Positions 16,391 through 24,955 of a stretch of 64,000 nt of DNA are shown here, piece after piece (the first letter of the stretch is position 1; each line of letters opens with the position of its first letter). The stretch is taken from assembly GCF_030150285.1 (NCBI RefSeq), contig NZ_JASLGE010000082.1, forward strand, positions 1 to 64,000. The letters are read 5' to 3'. The notes beneath the pieces are model-generated. The model made no database searches. It was not told the DNA's origin and saw only the letters and a list, made by a program, of their open reading frames with translations. Source of the stretch: Pseudomonas sp. GTDB lineage: Bacteria > Pseudomonadota > Gammaproteobacteria > Pseudomonadales > Pseudomonadaceae. The translations under genes and the position numbers were made by a program.

Positions 16391-17254
16391 ATGCGCCCAC
16401 AGATTCAAGGTTTCTACGACCCCGCGACGTCGACTGTCAGCTACGTGGTGTACGAAGCGCCAGGCCAAGCCTGCGCGATCATTGACCCGGTGCTCGACTA
16501 TGACGCCGCCGCCGGGCGCATCAGCACCCATAACGCAGACCGCATCGAGGCGTTCGTCAACGAGCAGGCCCTTGACGTGCAATGGCTGCTCGAAACCCAC
16601 GCCCACGCAGACCATCTCTCGGCCAGCGCTTACCTGAAGCACCAACTGGGTGGCCGTATTGGCATTGGCGCCGCGATCACCCAAGTGCAAGGCGTGTTCC
16701 GCAACCTCTACAACCTTGAGCCGGCGTTCAGGCAGGATGGCTCGCAGTTCGATCACCTGTTCGCCCCTGACGAGGTGTTCCAGATCGGCCAACTGAAGGT
16801 GCGCGCCTTGCACGTACCGGGGCACACCCCCGCCGACACGGCGTATCTGGTGCAAGACCACAGCCTGTTCGTGGGCGACACCCTGTTTATGCCGGATGTA
16901 GGCACCGCGCGCTGCGACTTTCCGGGGGGCGATGCCACGCAGCTGTTCCACTCAATCAAGCGCCTGCTGGCCTTTGCGCCCGACACCCGCCTGTACCTGT
17001 GCCACGACTACCCGCCTGCCGGGCGTGAAGTGGCCTGGACCACCACCGTGGCCGAACAGCGCGCCCACAATATTCACGTCAACGACAGTATCGACCTGGA
17101 CGGTTTTGTGGCCATGCGCACCGCCCGCGACGCCACCCTGTCGGTGCCACAGCTATTGATCCCGGCCATCCAGATCAACATCCGCGCCGGCAACCTGCCC
17201 CCCGCCGACGAGCGCGGCGTGTGCAGCCTGAAAATTCCGTTGAATCGGTTCTAA
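16391..17254 (+). CDS. blh: Blh-type persulfide dioxygenase (metallo-beta-lactamase fold)
   Basis: 287 residues. Metal ligands follow the ETHE1/Blh pattern: ETHAHADHLSA (HxHxDH), LHVPGHTPADT, LFVGDTLFMPDVGTARCDFPGG and LCHDYPPAGRE. The enzyme oxidises glutathione persulfide to sulfite in the cytoplasm using mononuclear iron. Start supported by GAGG 6 bases before the ATG. No fused rhodanese domain. Together with the BigR-like regulator and TauE-type sulfite exporter it forms a compact sulfide detoxification set. Confidence 0.88.
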   Translation: MRPQIQGFYDPATSTVSYVVYEAPGQACAIIDPVLDYDAAAGRISTHNADRIEAFVNEQALDVQWLLETHAHADHLSASAYLKHQLGGRIGIGAAITQVQGVFRNLYNLEPAFRQDGSQFDHLFAPDEVFQIGQLKVRALHVPGHTPADTAYLVQDHSLFVGDTLFMPDVGTARCDFPGGDATQLFHSIKRLLAFAPDTRLYLCHDYPPAGREVAWTTTVAEQRAHNIHVNDSIDLDGFVAMRTARDATLSVPQLLIPAIQINIRAGNLPPADERGVCSLKIPLNRF

Positions 17255-17274
17255 CACTTTCACCGTGGCCATAA

Positions 17275-17306
17275 AAAACCGGCGGCGCACAGGCGCAGCC
17301 GGTTTT
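17275..17306. terminator. Bidirectional terminator between blh and the RIO kinase
   Basis: AAAACCGGC (17275-17283) pairs with GCCGGTTTT (17298-17306), giving A/T tracts on both sides so it can serve the two convergent genes. Confidence 0.8.
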
Positions 17307-17330
17307 GGGTGCCACAAGGGGCTCAGCGAA

Positions 17331-18224
17331 TCACTGCATCCAGGGCGGAGGCGGCTCTTCGGTCTTGCCCGGTGGAGCATCGTCTGCTGCACGTACCGCC
17401 TGACGGCGCTCTTCGTCCAGACGCGCGGCTTCGATCTCGCGCATGATGCCGCCGACATCGGCCAACTCGTCGGTTTCGGCAAACTCGCCCGTCAGCACGC
17501 TGCCCGGGTGCAGCGAACCCGCCTCGTACAGCGCCCACATTTCCTTGGCATAGCGGGTTTTCTTCAGCTCTGGGGCAAAGCGGCCGAAGTAGGACGCCAT
17601 GTTGCCCACATCCCGCTCCAGCATGCTGAATGCATGGTTGTTGCCCGCCGCATCGACGGCTTGCGGCAGGTCAATAATCACCGGCCCCGTGGGCGTCAAC
17701 AGCACGTTGAACTCGGACAAGTCACCGTGCACCAGCCCCGTACACAACATCAGCACGATTTGCTGAATCAGAAACGCGTGGTACTCACGGGCTTGATCGG
17801 GCTCCAGCACCACGTCATTGAGGCGCGGTGCGGCATCGCCGTATTCATCGGCCACCAGTTCCATCAACAACACGCCTTCGAGGAAGTCGAACGGTTTAGG
17901 CACTCGCACACCGGCACCCGCCAACCGAAACAGCGCCGCCACTTCGGCGTTTTGCCAAGCGTCCTCGGTTTCTTTGCGACCGAACTTGGAGCCCTTGGCC
18001 ATCGCTCGGGCCTGGCGGCTGTTGCGAACCTTGCGACCCTCCTGATATTCGGCGGCCTGGCGGAAACTTCGTTTATTAGCCTCCTTGTAAACCTTGGCGC
18101 ATCGCAGCTCATTGCCGCAACGCACTACGTAGACGGCTGCTTCTTTGCCACTCATGAGTGGGCGCAGCACCTCGTCGATCAGACCATCCTCGATCAGGGG
18201 TTCTAAGCGTTTTGGAGTCTTCAT
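17331..18224 (-). CDS. RIO-type serine protein kinase (PA4780-like)
   Basis: 297 residues. Kinase features: glycine-poor loop SGKEAAVYVV, catalytic lysine region RCAKVYKEA, catalytic loop LVHGDLSEFNVLL and metal-binding VIIDLPQAVD (DLP in place of DFG), all typical of RIO kinases. The C-terminal tail (about 255-297) is charged then proline-rich (EEPPPPWMQ). P. aeruginosa has a homologue, PA4780. RIO kinases act in ribosome maturation in eukaryotes and archaea; the bacterial role is unclear. No strong ribosome site is visible, so the start is slightly uncertain. Confidence 0.85.
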   Translation of the reverse strand: MKTPKRLEPLIEDGLIDEVLRPLMSGKEAAVYVVRCGNELRCAKVYKEANKRSFRQAAEYQEGRKVRNSRQARAMAKGSKFGRKETEDAWQNAEVAALFRLAGAGVRVPKPFDFLEGVLLMELVADEYGDAAPRLNDVVLEPDQAREYHAFLIQQIVLMLCTGLVHGDLSEFNVLLTPTGPVIIDLPQAVDAAGNNHAFSMLERDVGNMASYFGRFAPELKKTRYAKEMWALYEAGSLHPGSVLTGEFAETDELADVGGIMREIEAARLDEERRQAVRAADDAPPGKTEEPPPPWMQ

Positions 18225-18413
18225 CAGCTTTTATTGTGGGTCCTTTATTACCAAGCACGCGAATGTCACTCGTTATACGTCAATCCACCCACCACGGGGA
18301 GAGGGCGACCGCATCAAGAGGCACTTGTGCGCACAGTTTGTGCGGATAAATCCTGAAACACCCTGAATGATAGACGACCGCCCGTCCAGGGACATCAGCG
18401 AAGCCAGCATCGG

Positions 18414-19208
18414 CTAACTGCGCCGAAACAGCTCACCGGGGGTAAACCCGAACATTTTTTTAAAGGCCGCAATAAAGGCCGATGTCGAGTCGTACCCGCT
18501 GGATAGCGCCGCGCTGGTCACGCTCACGCCCTCCTCCAGCCCCCGCAACGACGACAGCAAGCGCATGCGCTGACGCCAGCGGCCAAAGCTCAAGCCCGTC
18601 TCACGGTCAAACAGGCGCATCAGGGTTTTCTCGGACATGCCCAAGCGCTCGGCCCACAGCCCCAGGCTCACGTCGGCGTCCGGTTGCTCGATCAGCTCAT
18701 TGCACAGCACCAACAGGCGCGCATGACGCGGCAGCGGCAATGAAAAGCCGACCTCGCCCAGTTGCGCCAACTCATCCAGTAACACCTGCACCAGGCGCTG
18801 CTCCGGGCTCCCGCCTTCGGGGTAGTCCACTGGCAACTCACAAAAGCGCTTGATCAGCTCACGGGCCAGCGCCGTGACTTCCAGCACGCGACAGTGCCCA
18901 GGAGCCCACTGGCAGTCTTCGCGGCGCACATACAAGCTGCGCATCTCAGCACGCATGGAGGTCACGACCTCATGCTCCAGCCCGGCCGGTATCCAGATGC
19001 CCCACTGCGGCGGGGCGAAAAAGCTGCCTTCGGCGGTGTGCACGCCCAATACGCCGCTGATGGCATAAGAAAACTGCACCCAGTCATGCCGATGGCGCGG
19101 CGTCCACGACCCCGCGCCCAGGCTCTCAGCCCGGGCGTACAGTGGCCGAGGCAACGCAGCGAGTACCGGAATGGCCCGCTGGGCACCACGTTGTCCATTT
19201 GGCGGCAT
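18414..19208 (-). CDS. AraC-family transcriptional regulator (NimR-like)
   Basis: 264 residues. N-terminal cupin sensing domain (PRHRHDWVQFSYAISG, then WIPAGLEHEV), C-terminal double helix-turn-helix at about 170-262 ending FKKMFGFTPGELFRRS. The architecture and length resemble YdeO/NimR-type regulators that control adjacent exporters. It diverges from the BASS transporter at 19289 over 80 bases, so it likely controls it. AAGG lies 7 bases before the ATG. Confidence 0.85.
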   Translation of the reverse strand: MPPNGQRGAQRAIPVLAALPRPLYARAESLGAGSWTPRHRHDWVQFSYAISGVLGVHTAEGSFFAPPQWGIWIPAGLEHEVVTSMRAEMRSLYVRREDCQWAPGHCRVLEVTALARELIKRFCELPVDYPEGGSPEQRLVQVLLDELAQLGEVGFSLPLPRHARLLVLCNELIEQPDADVSLGLWAERLGMSEKTLMRLFDRETGLSFGRWRQRMRLLSSLRGLEEGVSVTSAALSSGYDSTSAFIAAFKKMFGFTPGELFRRS

Positions 19209-19288
19209 GGGTTGGCCTTATGTCGCAAGACGTCAAATACAGTCGACGTTAGGCTAAGTCATCAATTCTTACAATCTTCGGTGCCGTC

Positions 19289-20317
19289 ATGCCTGTGTTC
19301 AAACATCTCAAACGCCTGTTCACGGACTGGTTTCTATGCGGCATGTTGCTGGCGACGTTTCTGGCGTATCTATTCCCGGGTTTCGGCAGCACCGGTGGGG
19401 CAATGCATGCCGAATGGGTCATCAATATTGGCGTGTTTGTGGTGTTTTTCCTGCACGGGGTCAACCTGTCCAGCGAACAGATCAAGCACGGCCTGAGAAA
19501 TATTCGCCTGCACTTCATGGTTCAGGGGTTCACGTTTATCGTGTTTCCGCTGATCTGGCTGGTGGCGGATAAAACCCTGGGCGCGCACATTCCGCCGTTG
19601 TTGATGCTGGGTTTCCTCTACTTGTGCGCACTGCCCTCGACCATTTCGTCTTCGGTGGCCCTGACCGGCAGCGCGGGGGGCAACGTGCCAGCGGCCATTC
19701 TCAACGCCAGCCTGTCCAGTGTGCTGGGGATTTTCCTCACGCCGCTGCTGGTGAGCTTCGTGGTGGGCAGCGGCGCGGGCGGTATCGACCTGGGCTCAAC
19801 CCTGCTGGATCTGTGCGCCATGCTGCTGTTGCCACTGGTGCTGGGCCAATTGCTGCGCCCACTGTTTGGCCGCTTTTTTGCTCGCCATAAGCGCTACACC
19901 AACATCGCCGACAAACTGGTGATTCTGTTGTTGGTGTACGCCGCATTCTGTAACTCGATGGTCTCGGGCATGTGGCAACAGCAAGGCAGTTCGGTGATTG
20001 TTACCGCGCTGGTGGGCAGTGCCCTTCTGTTGGCGATCATTCTGTGGCTGACCACCCGCAGCGCCCGTGCCCTGAAGTTCAGTACCGCCGATGAAATCGC
20101 AGCAGTGTTCTGCGCCAGCAAAAAATCCCTGGCGGCGGGCGCACCGATGGCCGCGCTGATTTTCGGGGCCAACCCGGGGCTGGGTCTGATTTTGCTGCCG
20201 ATCATGATCTACCACCCGCTGCAACTGATCGTCTGCTCGGTCATGGCTGAAAACTACGCCGCGCGTCATCGAGAGGAAGCTGGCGCGAAAACAGCCGCGA
20301 CCGTGCCTGCCCAATAA
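19289..20317 (+). CDS. Bile acid:sodium symporter (BASS/SBF-like) family transporter
   Basis: 342 residues, about ten membrane helices. It matches the SBF-like (YfeH/PF13593) branch: INIGVFVVFFLHGVNLS near the first crossover, LCALPSTISSSVALTGSAGGN, and AAVFCASKKSLAAGAPMA followed by LILLPIMIYHPLQL. Substrate for bacterial members is usually unknown; an organic anion is likely. Probably controlled by the divergent AraC-type regulator. A strong terminator follows at 20337. Confidence 0.85.
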   Translation: MPVFKHLKRLFTDWFLCGMLLATFLAYLFPGFGSTGGAMHAEWVINIGVFVVFFLHGVNLSSEQIKHGLRNIRLHFMVQGFTFIVFPLIWLVADKTLGAHIPPLLMLGFLYLCALPSTISSSVALTGSAGGNVPAAILNASLSSVLGIFLTPLLVSFVVGSGAGGIDLGSTLLDLCAMLLLPLVLGQLLRPLFGRFFARHKRYTNIADKLVILLLVYAAFCNSMVSGMWQQQGSSVIVTALVGSALLLAIILWLTTRSARALKFSTADEIAAVFCASKKSLAAGAPMAALIFGANPGLGLILLPIMIYHPLQLIVCSVMAENYAARHREEAGAKTAATVPAQ

Positions 20318-20336
20318 CGCTTGGCGGCACCCACCG

Positions 20337-20369
20337 CCCCCCTCCTAGCGTCAAGCGTGAGGGGGGTTT
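20337..20369 (+). terminator. Rho-independent terminator after the BASS transporter gene
   Basis: CCCCCCTC (20337-20344) pairs perfectly with GAGGGGGG (20359-20366) across a 14-base loop, followed by TTTC. Confidence 0.8.
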
Positions 20370-20428
20370 CACTTGCGTCAATGTGTGTTCCGCCGCAAGC
20401 TTTGCGCCTTCAGGAGAGCACACCCCCG

Positions 20429-20734
20429 ATGAACCTCGACGAACTCACGCAACGCATGCATCGCATCCGCGATAACAACGACTGGAAGCAGTACCACAGC
20501 CCCAAAAACCTGGCGATGGCCGCCAGTGTCGAAATGGCCGAGCTGGTGGAAATCTTTCAGTGGCTCAACGAAGACCAATCCCGCCAGCTCCCCGCGGACA
20601 CACTCGCCCACGTCGGCCAGGAGGTGGGCGATGTCGTGCTGTACCTGGTGTTGCTGTGTGCCGAGTTGGGGCTGGATATGGATGAGGTGGTGCGCAACAA
20701 GTTGGCCGACAATGAAAGGCGTTTCAGCCAATGA
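20429..20734 (+). CDS. MazG-like nucleotide pyrophosphohydrolase
   Basis: 101 residues, the short RS21-C6/MazG-like all-alpha NTP pyrophosphatase type. Metal-binding acids are in EMAELVEIFQWLNED and GQEVGDVVLYLVLL. These enzymes hydrolyse non-canonical NTPs or dNTPs for nucleotide-pool cleaning. ATG 20429 follows AGGAGAG; the frame upstream overlaps a terminator so it is rejected. Its stop overlaps the cmoM start by 4 bases (ATGA). Confidence 0.85.
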   Translation: MNLDELTQRMHRIRDNNDWKQYHSPKNLAMAASVEMAELVEIFQWLNEDQSRQLPADTLAHVGQEVGDVVLYLVLLCAELGLDMDEVVRNKLADNERRFSQ

Positions 20735-21480
20735 GTGACCGTCACTTCGATCAACTGGCCACCCGTTTCGCCGAAAAGATTTACGGGGGGGCCAAGGGAG
20801 CCATTCGTCTGGCCGTGTTGCAGGCCGACCTGAAGGACGCCCTGCCCCAGCGCCGGTTGCGCGTGCTGGATATAGGCGCAGGCCTTGGCCATATGTCCCT
20901 GTGGCTGGCCGAACAGGGCCACGACGTGACGTTGGCCGAACCGGCTGCGCCCATGCTGGATGGCGCGCGCCAGCGCTTTGCCGACGCAGGCCAAAGTGCC
21001 ACGTTTATTCATGCGCCGTGGCAAGAGCTGCTGGGGCAACTGACCGAGCCCTATGACCTGGTGCTGTGCCACGCGGTGCTGGAGTGGCTGGCCGAGCCCC
21101 ACGCCATTTTGCCGGTGCTGCATCAGTTGACGGCACCGGGCGGCTGGTTGTCGCTGGCGTTTTACAACCGCGACGCGCTGATCTACCGAAATCTGCTCAA
21201 AGGCCACTTCCGCAAAATGCGCAAGAACGACATGGCCGGTGAGAAGCAGAGCCTGACCCCGCAACAACCGCTCGATCCCCGCGAGTTGGCGACGGCACTT
21301 GAAGGCCTTTGGCAGGTCGAAACACAGAGCGGCGTGCGGGTGTTTCACGACTACATGCCTGTCGAGTTCCAGGCCCGCGCCGAACTCGAGGCGCTGGTCG
21401 AAATGGAACTGGCCCACCGTCGCCACCCGGCCTTCGCCGGGCTGGGCCGTTATCTGCATTGGGTGTGCCGCCCGGTGTAA
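20731..21480 (+). CDS. cmoM: CmoM-like tRNA uridine methyltransferase
   Basis: 249-residue class I SAM methyltransferase. SAM-binding motif I is RVLDIGAGLGHMSLWLAEQG; the family-specific strings HAVLEWLAEP, SLAFYNRDAL, GVRVFHDYM and LGRYLHWV align well by eye with E. coli CmoM (SmtA). CmoM esterifies 5-carboxymethoxyuridine at tRNA position 34. Translationally coupled to the MazG-like gene and followed after 21 bases by a lipoprotein gene. Confidence 0.85.
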   Translation: MSDRHFDQLATRFAEKIYGGAKGAIRLAVLQADLKDALPQRRLRVLDIGAGLGHMSLWLAEQGHDVTLAEPAAPMLDGARQRFADAGQSATFIHAPWQELLGQLTEPYDLVLCHAVLEWLAEPHAILPVLHQLTAPGGWLSLAFYNRDALIYRNLLKGHFRKMRKNDMAGEKQSLTPQQPLDPRELATALEGLWQVETQSGVRVFHDYMPVEFQARAELEALVEMELAHRRHPAFAGLGRYLHWVCRPV

Positions 21481-21501
21481 TTGCCTGTCGAGGAGAACAT
21501 C

Positions 21502-22116
21502 ATGTACCGCCGCGTTGCCCTGCTCGTCATGACCTTGGGGCTGGGCGCTTGCCAAAGCCCCAACCCTTACACCGCCACGTCCATGCCCATGCCGCCCGCA
21601 CCGGCGCAAGCGGCTACGGCAGTGGACCTGAGCGCCTACCCGGCACCGCCCCGTGATTACGGCCGCTACCAGAGTTGGGCCTGGCGCAATAATCGCCTGC
21701 CCGTGGGCACCGCGTGGGCCGATTCGGCGCAAATCGCTGAGGCGGTCAGCGGGGCACTCGACCAGCGTGGCTTGCGGCCGGCGCAGCCTGGCCACCCGGC
21801 AGACCTGTGGGTCAGCGCCGACCTGCACACCGAAAAACGCTTGCGCCAGGTGCAGGACGACTATGGTTACGGGGCCGGGTATGGCAACGGTTACGGCCGC
21901 TACGGCAACCAATACGGGATGTACAACAGCGTTCCGGTGGTGCGCACCTATGAGGTTGAAGTCATGGTGGTGCGGCTTAACCTGTACGACGCAAAAACCG
22001 GCGCGCCGGTATGGAGTTCAAGTGCCGACACCAGCAGCACCGGCAGCTTGAGCGAACGCAGTGACGCCCTGCGCGAATCACTGAGCAAGGCCGTGCAGGC
22101 GTACCCTCCTCATTGA
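21502..22116 (+). CDS. DUF4136 lipoprotein (first of two)
   Basis: 204 residues from ATG 21502 (AGGAG upstream). Signal peptide with lipobox LGAC, lipidated C17. The DUF4136 body runs from SAYPAPPRDYGRYQSWAW to the C-terminal ALRESLSKAVQAYPPH. A Tyr/Gly-rich insert (DYGYGAGYGNGYGRYGNQ, about 120-140) interrupts it. Likely anchored in the outer membrane; function unknown. A tandem paralogue follows 27 bases downstream. Confidence 0.83.
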   Translation: MYRRVALLVMTLGLGACQSPNPYTATSMPMPPAPAQAATAVDLSAYPAPPRDYGRYQSWAWRNNRLPVGTAWADSAQIAEAVSGALDQRGLRPAQPGHPADLWVSADLHTEKRLRQVQDDYGYGAGYGNGYGRYGNQYGMYNSVPVVRTYEVEVMVVRLNLYDAKTGAPVWSSSADTSSTGSLSERSDALRESLSKAVQAYPPH

Positions 22117-22143
22117 GATGGACTGTGAAGCGCAGAGGTCATC

Positions 22144-22731
22144 ATGCTACGACGCATCGCACTATTGAGCTTGGCCCTACTACTGAGCGCCTGCGAAACC
22201 CTGCAGGTCACTCACGACTACAACCCTTCCGTGGATTTCGCCGCGTTCAAGACCTGGGCCTGGAAAGACCCGGCCCTGCAATACCAGCCCGATAGCCCGA
22301 TGCTGAAAAGTGACCTGACCGAACAGCGCATTCTGCAGGCGGTGAGTGAGCAACTGGATCAGCGTGGCTTGCGCCCGGCGGCCACTGGCAGCAAACCGGA
22401 CCTGTGGGTGCAAACCTACCTGATCGTGGCCAACCGTCAGGAACAGGTGGTGACGAACTATGGTTACGGCGGGCCGTGGGGCGGGCCTTGGGCCGGTTAC
22501 TGGGGTGGCCCGTGGGACCCGTATTGGGGTGCACCGGTGTACAACGAAACCCGCAACGTGGTGTATCAGGTAGGCACGCTGCAAATTGACCTGATCGATG
22601 CCAAAGATGGCCGCCTGGTCTGGCGCGGCAGTGGCGAAAAAATCGTCAATAACACCCCCACACCCGCCGAGCGCAGCCAAGCGATTCGTGAAGCAGTCAC
22701 CCAGATACTCAGCAACTACCCACCCCATTAA
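22144..22731 (+). CDS. DUF4136 lipoprotein (second of two)
   Basis: 195 residues. Lipobox LLSAC with lipidated C17, then the DUF4136 pattern VTHDYNPSVDFAAFKTWAWKD, DQRGLRPAATGSKPDLWVQ and a C-terminal AIREAVTQILSNYPPH. Paralogue of the gene just upstream: same order of motifs, both ending in YPPH. It carries a Gly/Trp/Pro-rich insert (GGPWGGPWAGYWGGPWDP) where the other has Gly/Tyr. Last gene of the mazG-like/cmoM unit, ended by the hairpin at 22770. Confidence 0.83.
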   Translation: MLRRIALLSLALLLSACETLQVTHDYNPSVDFAAFKTWAWKDPALQYQPDSPMLKSDLTEQRILQAVSEQLDQRGLRPAATGSKPDLWVQTYLIVANRQEQVVTNYGYGGPWGGPWAGYWGGPWDPYWGAPVYNETRNVVYQVGTLQIDLIDAKDGRLVWRGSGEKIVNNTPTPAERSQAIREAVTQILSNYPPH

Positions 22732-22769
22732 ATCGCCAACTTTTTTATTAACTCCGGTTACTAACTCAG

Positions 22770-22801
22770 GCATTAACACCTAAAGTGTTAATGCTTTTGT
22801 T
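22770..22801 (+). terminator. Rho-independent terminator after the lipoprotein genes
   Basis: GCATTAACAC (22770-22779) pairs perfectly with GTGTTAATGC (22785-22794), loop CTAAA, followed by TTTTGTT. Confidence 0.85.
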
Positions 22802-22966
22802 AGTAGTCGCGCCCCTTAACGAGGTTTTGATAACACGTCTGTACCCATGTTTAAAAAGCCACTTACAAAAACATTAACCCCTCAGCACTTCCAACACTTA
22901 TTGACTACACTCGCTTAAACTTTGGCGTGTTAGCGCTGGGCACTGTTCCAGCATCAGGAGTGCTCG

Positions 22967-24955
22967 ATGCCTGCCACCTTACGCAGTATTCGGTTTAATG
23001 GCCCGCAACAGCAACGGGGGGCCATCGGCTTAATCGCCGCCGGTACCCTCGCCCTGGTGGTGCTGTTTATGTTGCTGGTGGTCGACAGCGGCCGGCTCTA
23101 CTTTGAGCAACGCAAGTTACAGCGTGTCGCGGATATGGCCGCACTGGAAGCGGCGACGCTTTACGGCTCCTGCGCCAATGGCACCGCCCAGACCTACGCC
23201 ACTACCAGCGCCGGGCGCAACGGGTTTGTGTTGAGCACGACAAACACCCTGGCTGCGACCTGCGGCGTGCTGGAAACAGCGCCCGCGCCCAGCTTCCTGC
23301 GCACCTTCAAGGCGGATACCGATAAAGCCGAAGCCATCCGTGTGATCGCCACCACCGTTGTTCCCACCAGCGTGGCCGGGGCGTTTTGGGCCACTTTTTC
23401 AAAGGGCGAATTTGACCTGAACACCCTGTTGACCGCGAGCGCCGTGGGGGCCACTGCGGGTTCGCCTTTGGCGCAACTGACAATTCGTACGGCACTGGTC
23501 AACGTCGACAGCGCTCAATCAGCCATTCTCAATCAACTGATTGGCGGGTTGCTGGGGGGTTCTCTAAACCTTACCGCAGTGTCCTGGAATGGATTGGTGA
23601 CTACCGATATCAACTTGCTCAGTTATCTGGACCAACTCATCCAACTCAATACAACCATTGGCAGTTACGACGAACTCTTAAAGACCGACTTAAAGCTCAC
23701 CCAACTGATACAAGCCGCCATCATGGTATTAGAAAAAAACGGCTCAGCTGCCAACGTTGCTGCCAAAGCGCTTGGCTCAGTTTTAGATATGGACGTGCTT
23801 AAAAAAAATACCCAAGTCCTAAAACTGGGCGACTTGCTTAGTATTAAAAATGGAACACCCAGCGCGGGTCTCAATACCGACATGAAGGTCTTCGATCTCT
23901 TGCAAGGCCTGGTTCAGCTTTCAAATGGTAACAGCGCAGCAACCGCCCATATTGAAATCAACCCGTTTGCTCCGCTCAATCTGATTAATATCGATATTTA
24001 CACCAAAGTCATTGAGCCGCCTCAACTGTCAGCCATTGGCAATCCGGCGTTGATAAAAGGCAATTACACAGGCCCTGACCAGATTTCGGTGCGCACGGCG
24101 CAAGTCAAGACACGCATACATATCGGTGTTCCAGTGCTTGAGAAGCTGCAACCATTGATCAACTTGCTCTCGAGCGTGGTGTCCACTGTCGCAGAAATCG
24201 TAGGAAAACTGTTAAAGCTAGATCTGCTAGGGGCTGTGAAATGCGTACTGACTTGCCAATCTGTGGCTAATCTCACGCTCGTGTCCGCCGTAGATGTCTA
24301 TATAGAAGCTGCCAGTGCCAATAGTTATGTCAAAGACTACAGTTGCGCGACTGAAGACTCGAAAACCCTGACAGCACAGGCCAACACCTCATTGGCGAAT
24401 GTGAGCATTGGTAGCGCGCCCACAAACGGCATATTTCCATCGATTGATCCTATGACCAACCGTTTTATCATCAACCCCATCAGGCTGATTGATGTCAACC
24501 TGAGAACCTGCAACGTCGCAGGGATTTTCTGCAAGGACGGTCACGGAGATGGCGGCAGTTTCAACTTGAAGGTTCAAACCGAGCTGGCACCCACAACCAA
24601 AGCCCTTTACTACGCCTCACCCCGATTGAAAAATATCAATCAAGCGACCGATTACCAAAGCTTTGGCTCCAACGATAACGTCCTGAAAATCGGCACGGCG
24701 TCTGGCAGCATCATCTCCACGACCTACACCCCGCCCTCAGGTAAATCGGTCACCAGTGACTTGTTGAAAAATATTGCTGAGCTACTGGAGACACTGACCA
24801 CCGATCTGATCACCGCACTGAATTCGGTGTTCACCTCGCTCGTCAATCCCATTATCGGAACCCTGCTCAAAGCCCTGGGCGTTAACCTCGCGGTCGCTGA
24901 GGTCGGCGCCAATCTTTCCTGCAATCAAGGCGGGCGCGCGCAGTTAGTGCTTTGA
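22967..24955 (+). CDS. tadG: TadG-family Flp pilus assembly protein
   Basis: 662 residues. The N terminus QRGAIGLIAAGTLALVVLFM is the single membrane anchor of the TadG-like family, followed by RKLQRVADMAALEAATLYG, the typical start of the DUF2134-type region. The rest is a large predicted periplasmic domain rich in Leu, Asn, Ser and Thr. AGGAG precedes the ATG. The middle (about 23600-24800) looks AT-richer than its neighbours. It is in the opposite orientation to pprA and the two genes overlap tail to tail by 12 bases. In P. aeruginosa tadG (PA4297) lies inside the locus next to pprB; here it is at the outer end. Confidence 0.82.
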   Translation: MPATLRSIRFNGPQQQRGAIGLIAAGTLALVVLFMLLVVDSGRLYFEQRKLQRVADMAALEAATLYGSCANGTAQTYATTSAGRNGFVLSTTNTLAATCGVLETAPAPSFLRTFKADTDKAEAIRVIATTVVPTSVAGAFWATFSKGEFDLNTLLTASAVGATAGSPLAQLTIRTALVNVDSAQSAILNQLIGGLLGGSLNLTAVSWNGLVTTDINLLSYLDQLIQLNTTIGSYDELLKTDLKLTQLIQAAIMVLEKNGSAANVAAKALGSVLDMDVLKKNTQVLKLGDLLSIKNGTPSAGLNTDMKVFDLLQGLVQLSNGNSAATAHIEINPFAPLNLINIDIYTKVIEPPQLSAIGNPALIKGNYTGPDQISVRTAQVKTRIHIGVPVLEKLQPLINLLSSVVSTVAEIVGKLLKLDLLGAVKCVLTCQSVANLTLVSAVDVYIEAASANSYVKDYSCATEDSKTLTAQANTSLANVSIGSAPTNGIFPSIDPMTNRFIINPIRLIDVNLRTCNVAGIFCKDGHGDGGSFNLKVQTELAPTTKALYYASPRLKNINQATDYQSFGSNDNVLKIGTASGSIISTTYTPPSGKSVTSDLLKNIAELLETLTTDLITALNSVFTSLVNPIIGTLLKALGVNLAVAEVGANLSCNQGGRAQLVL

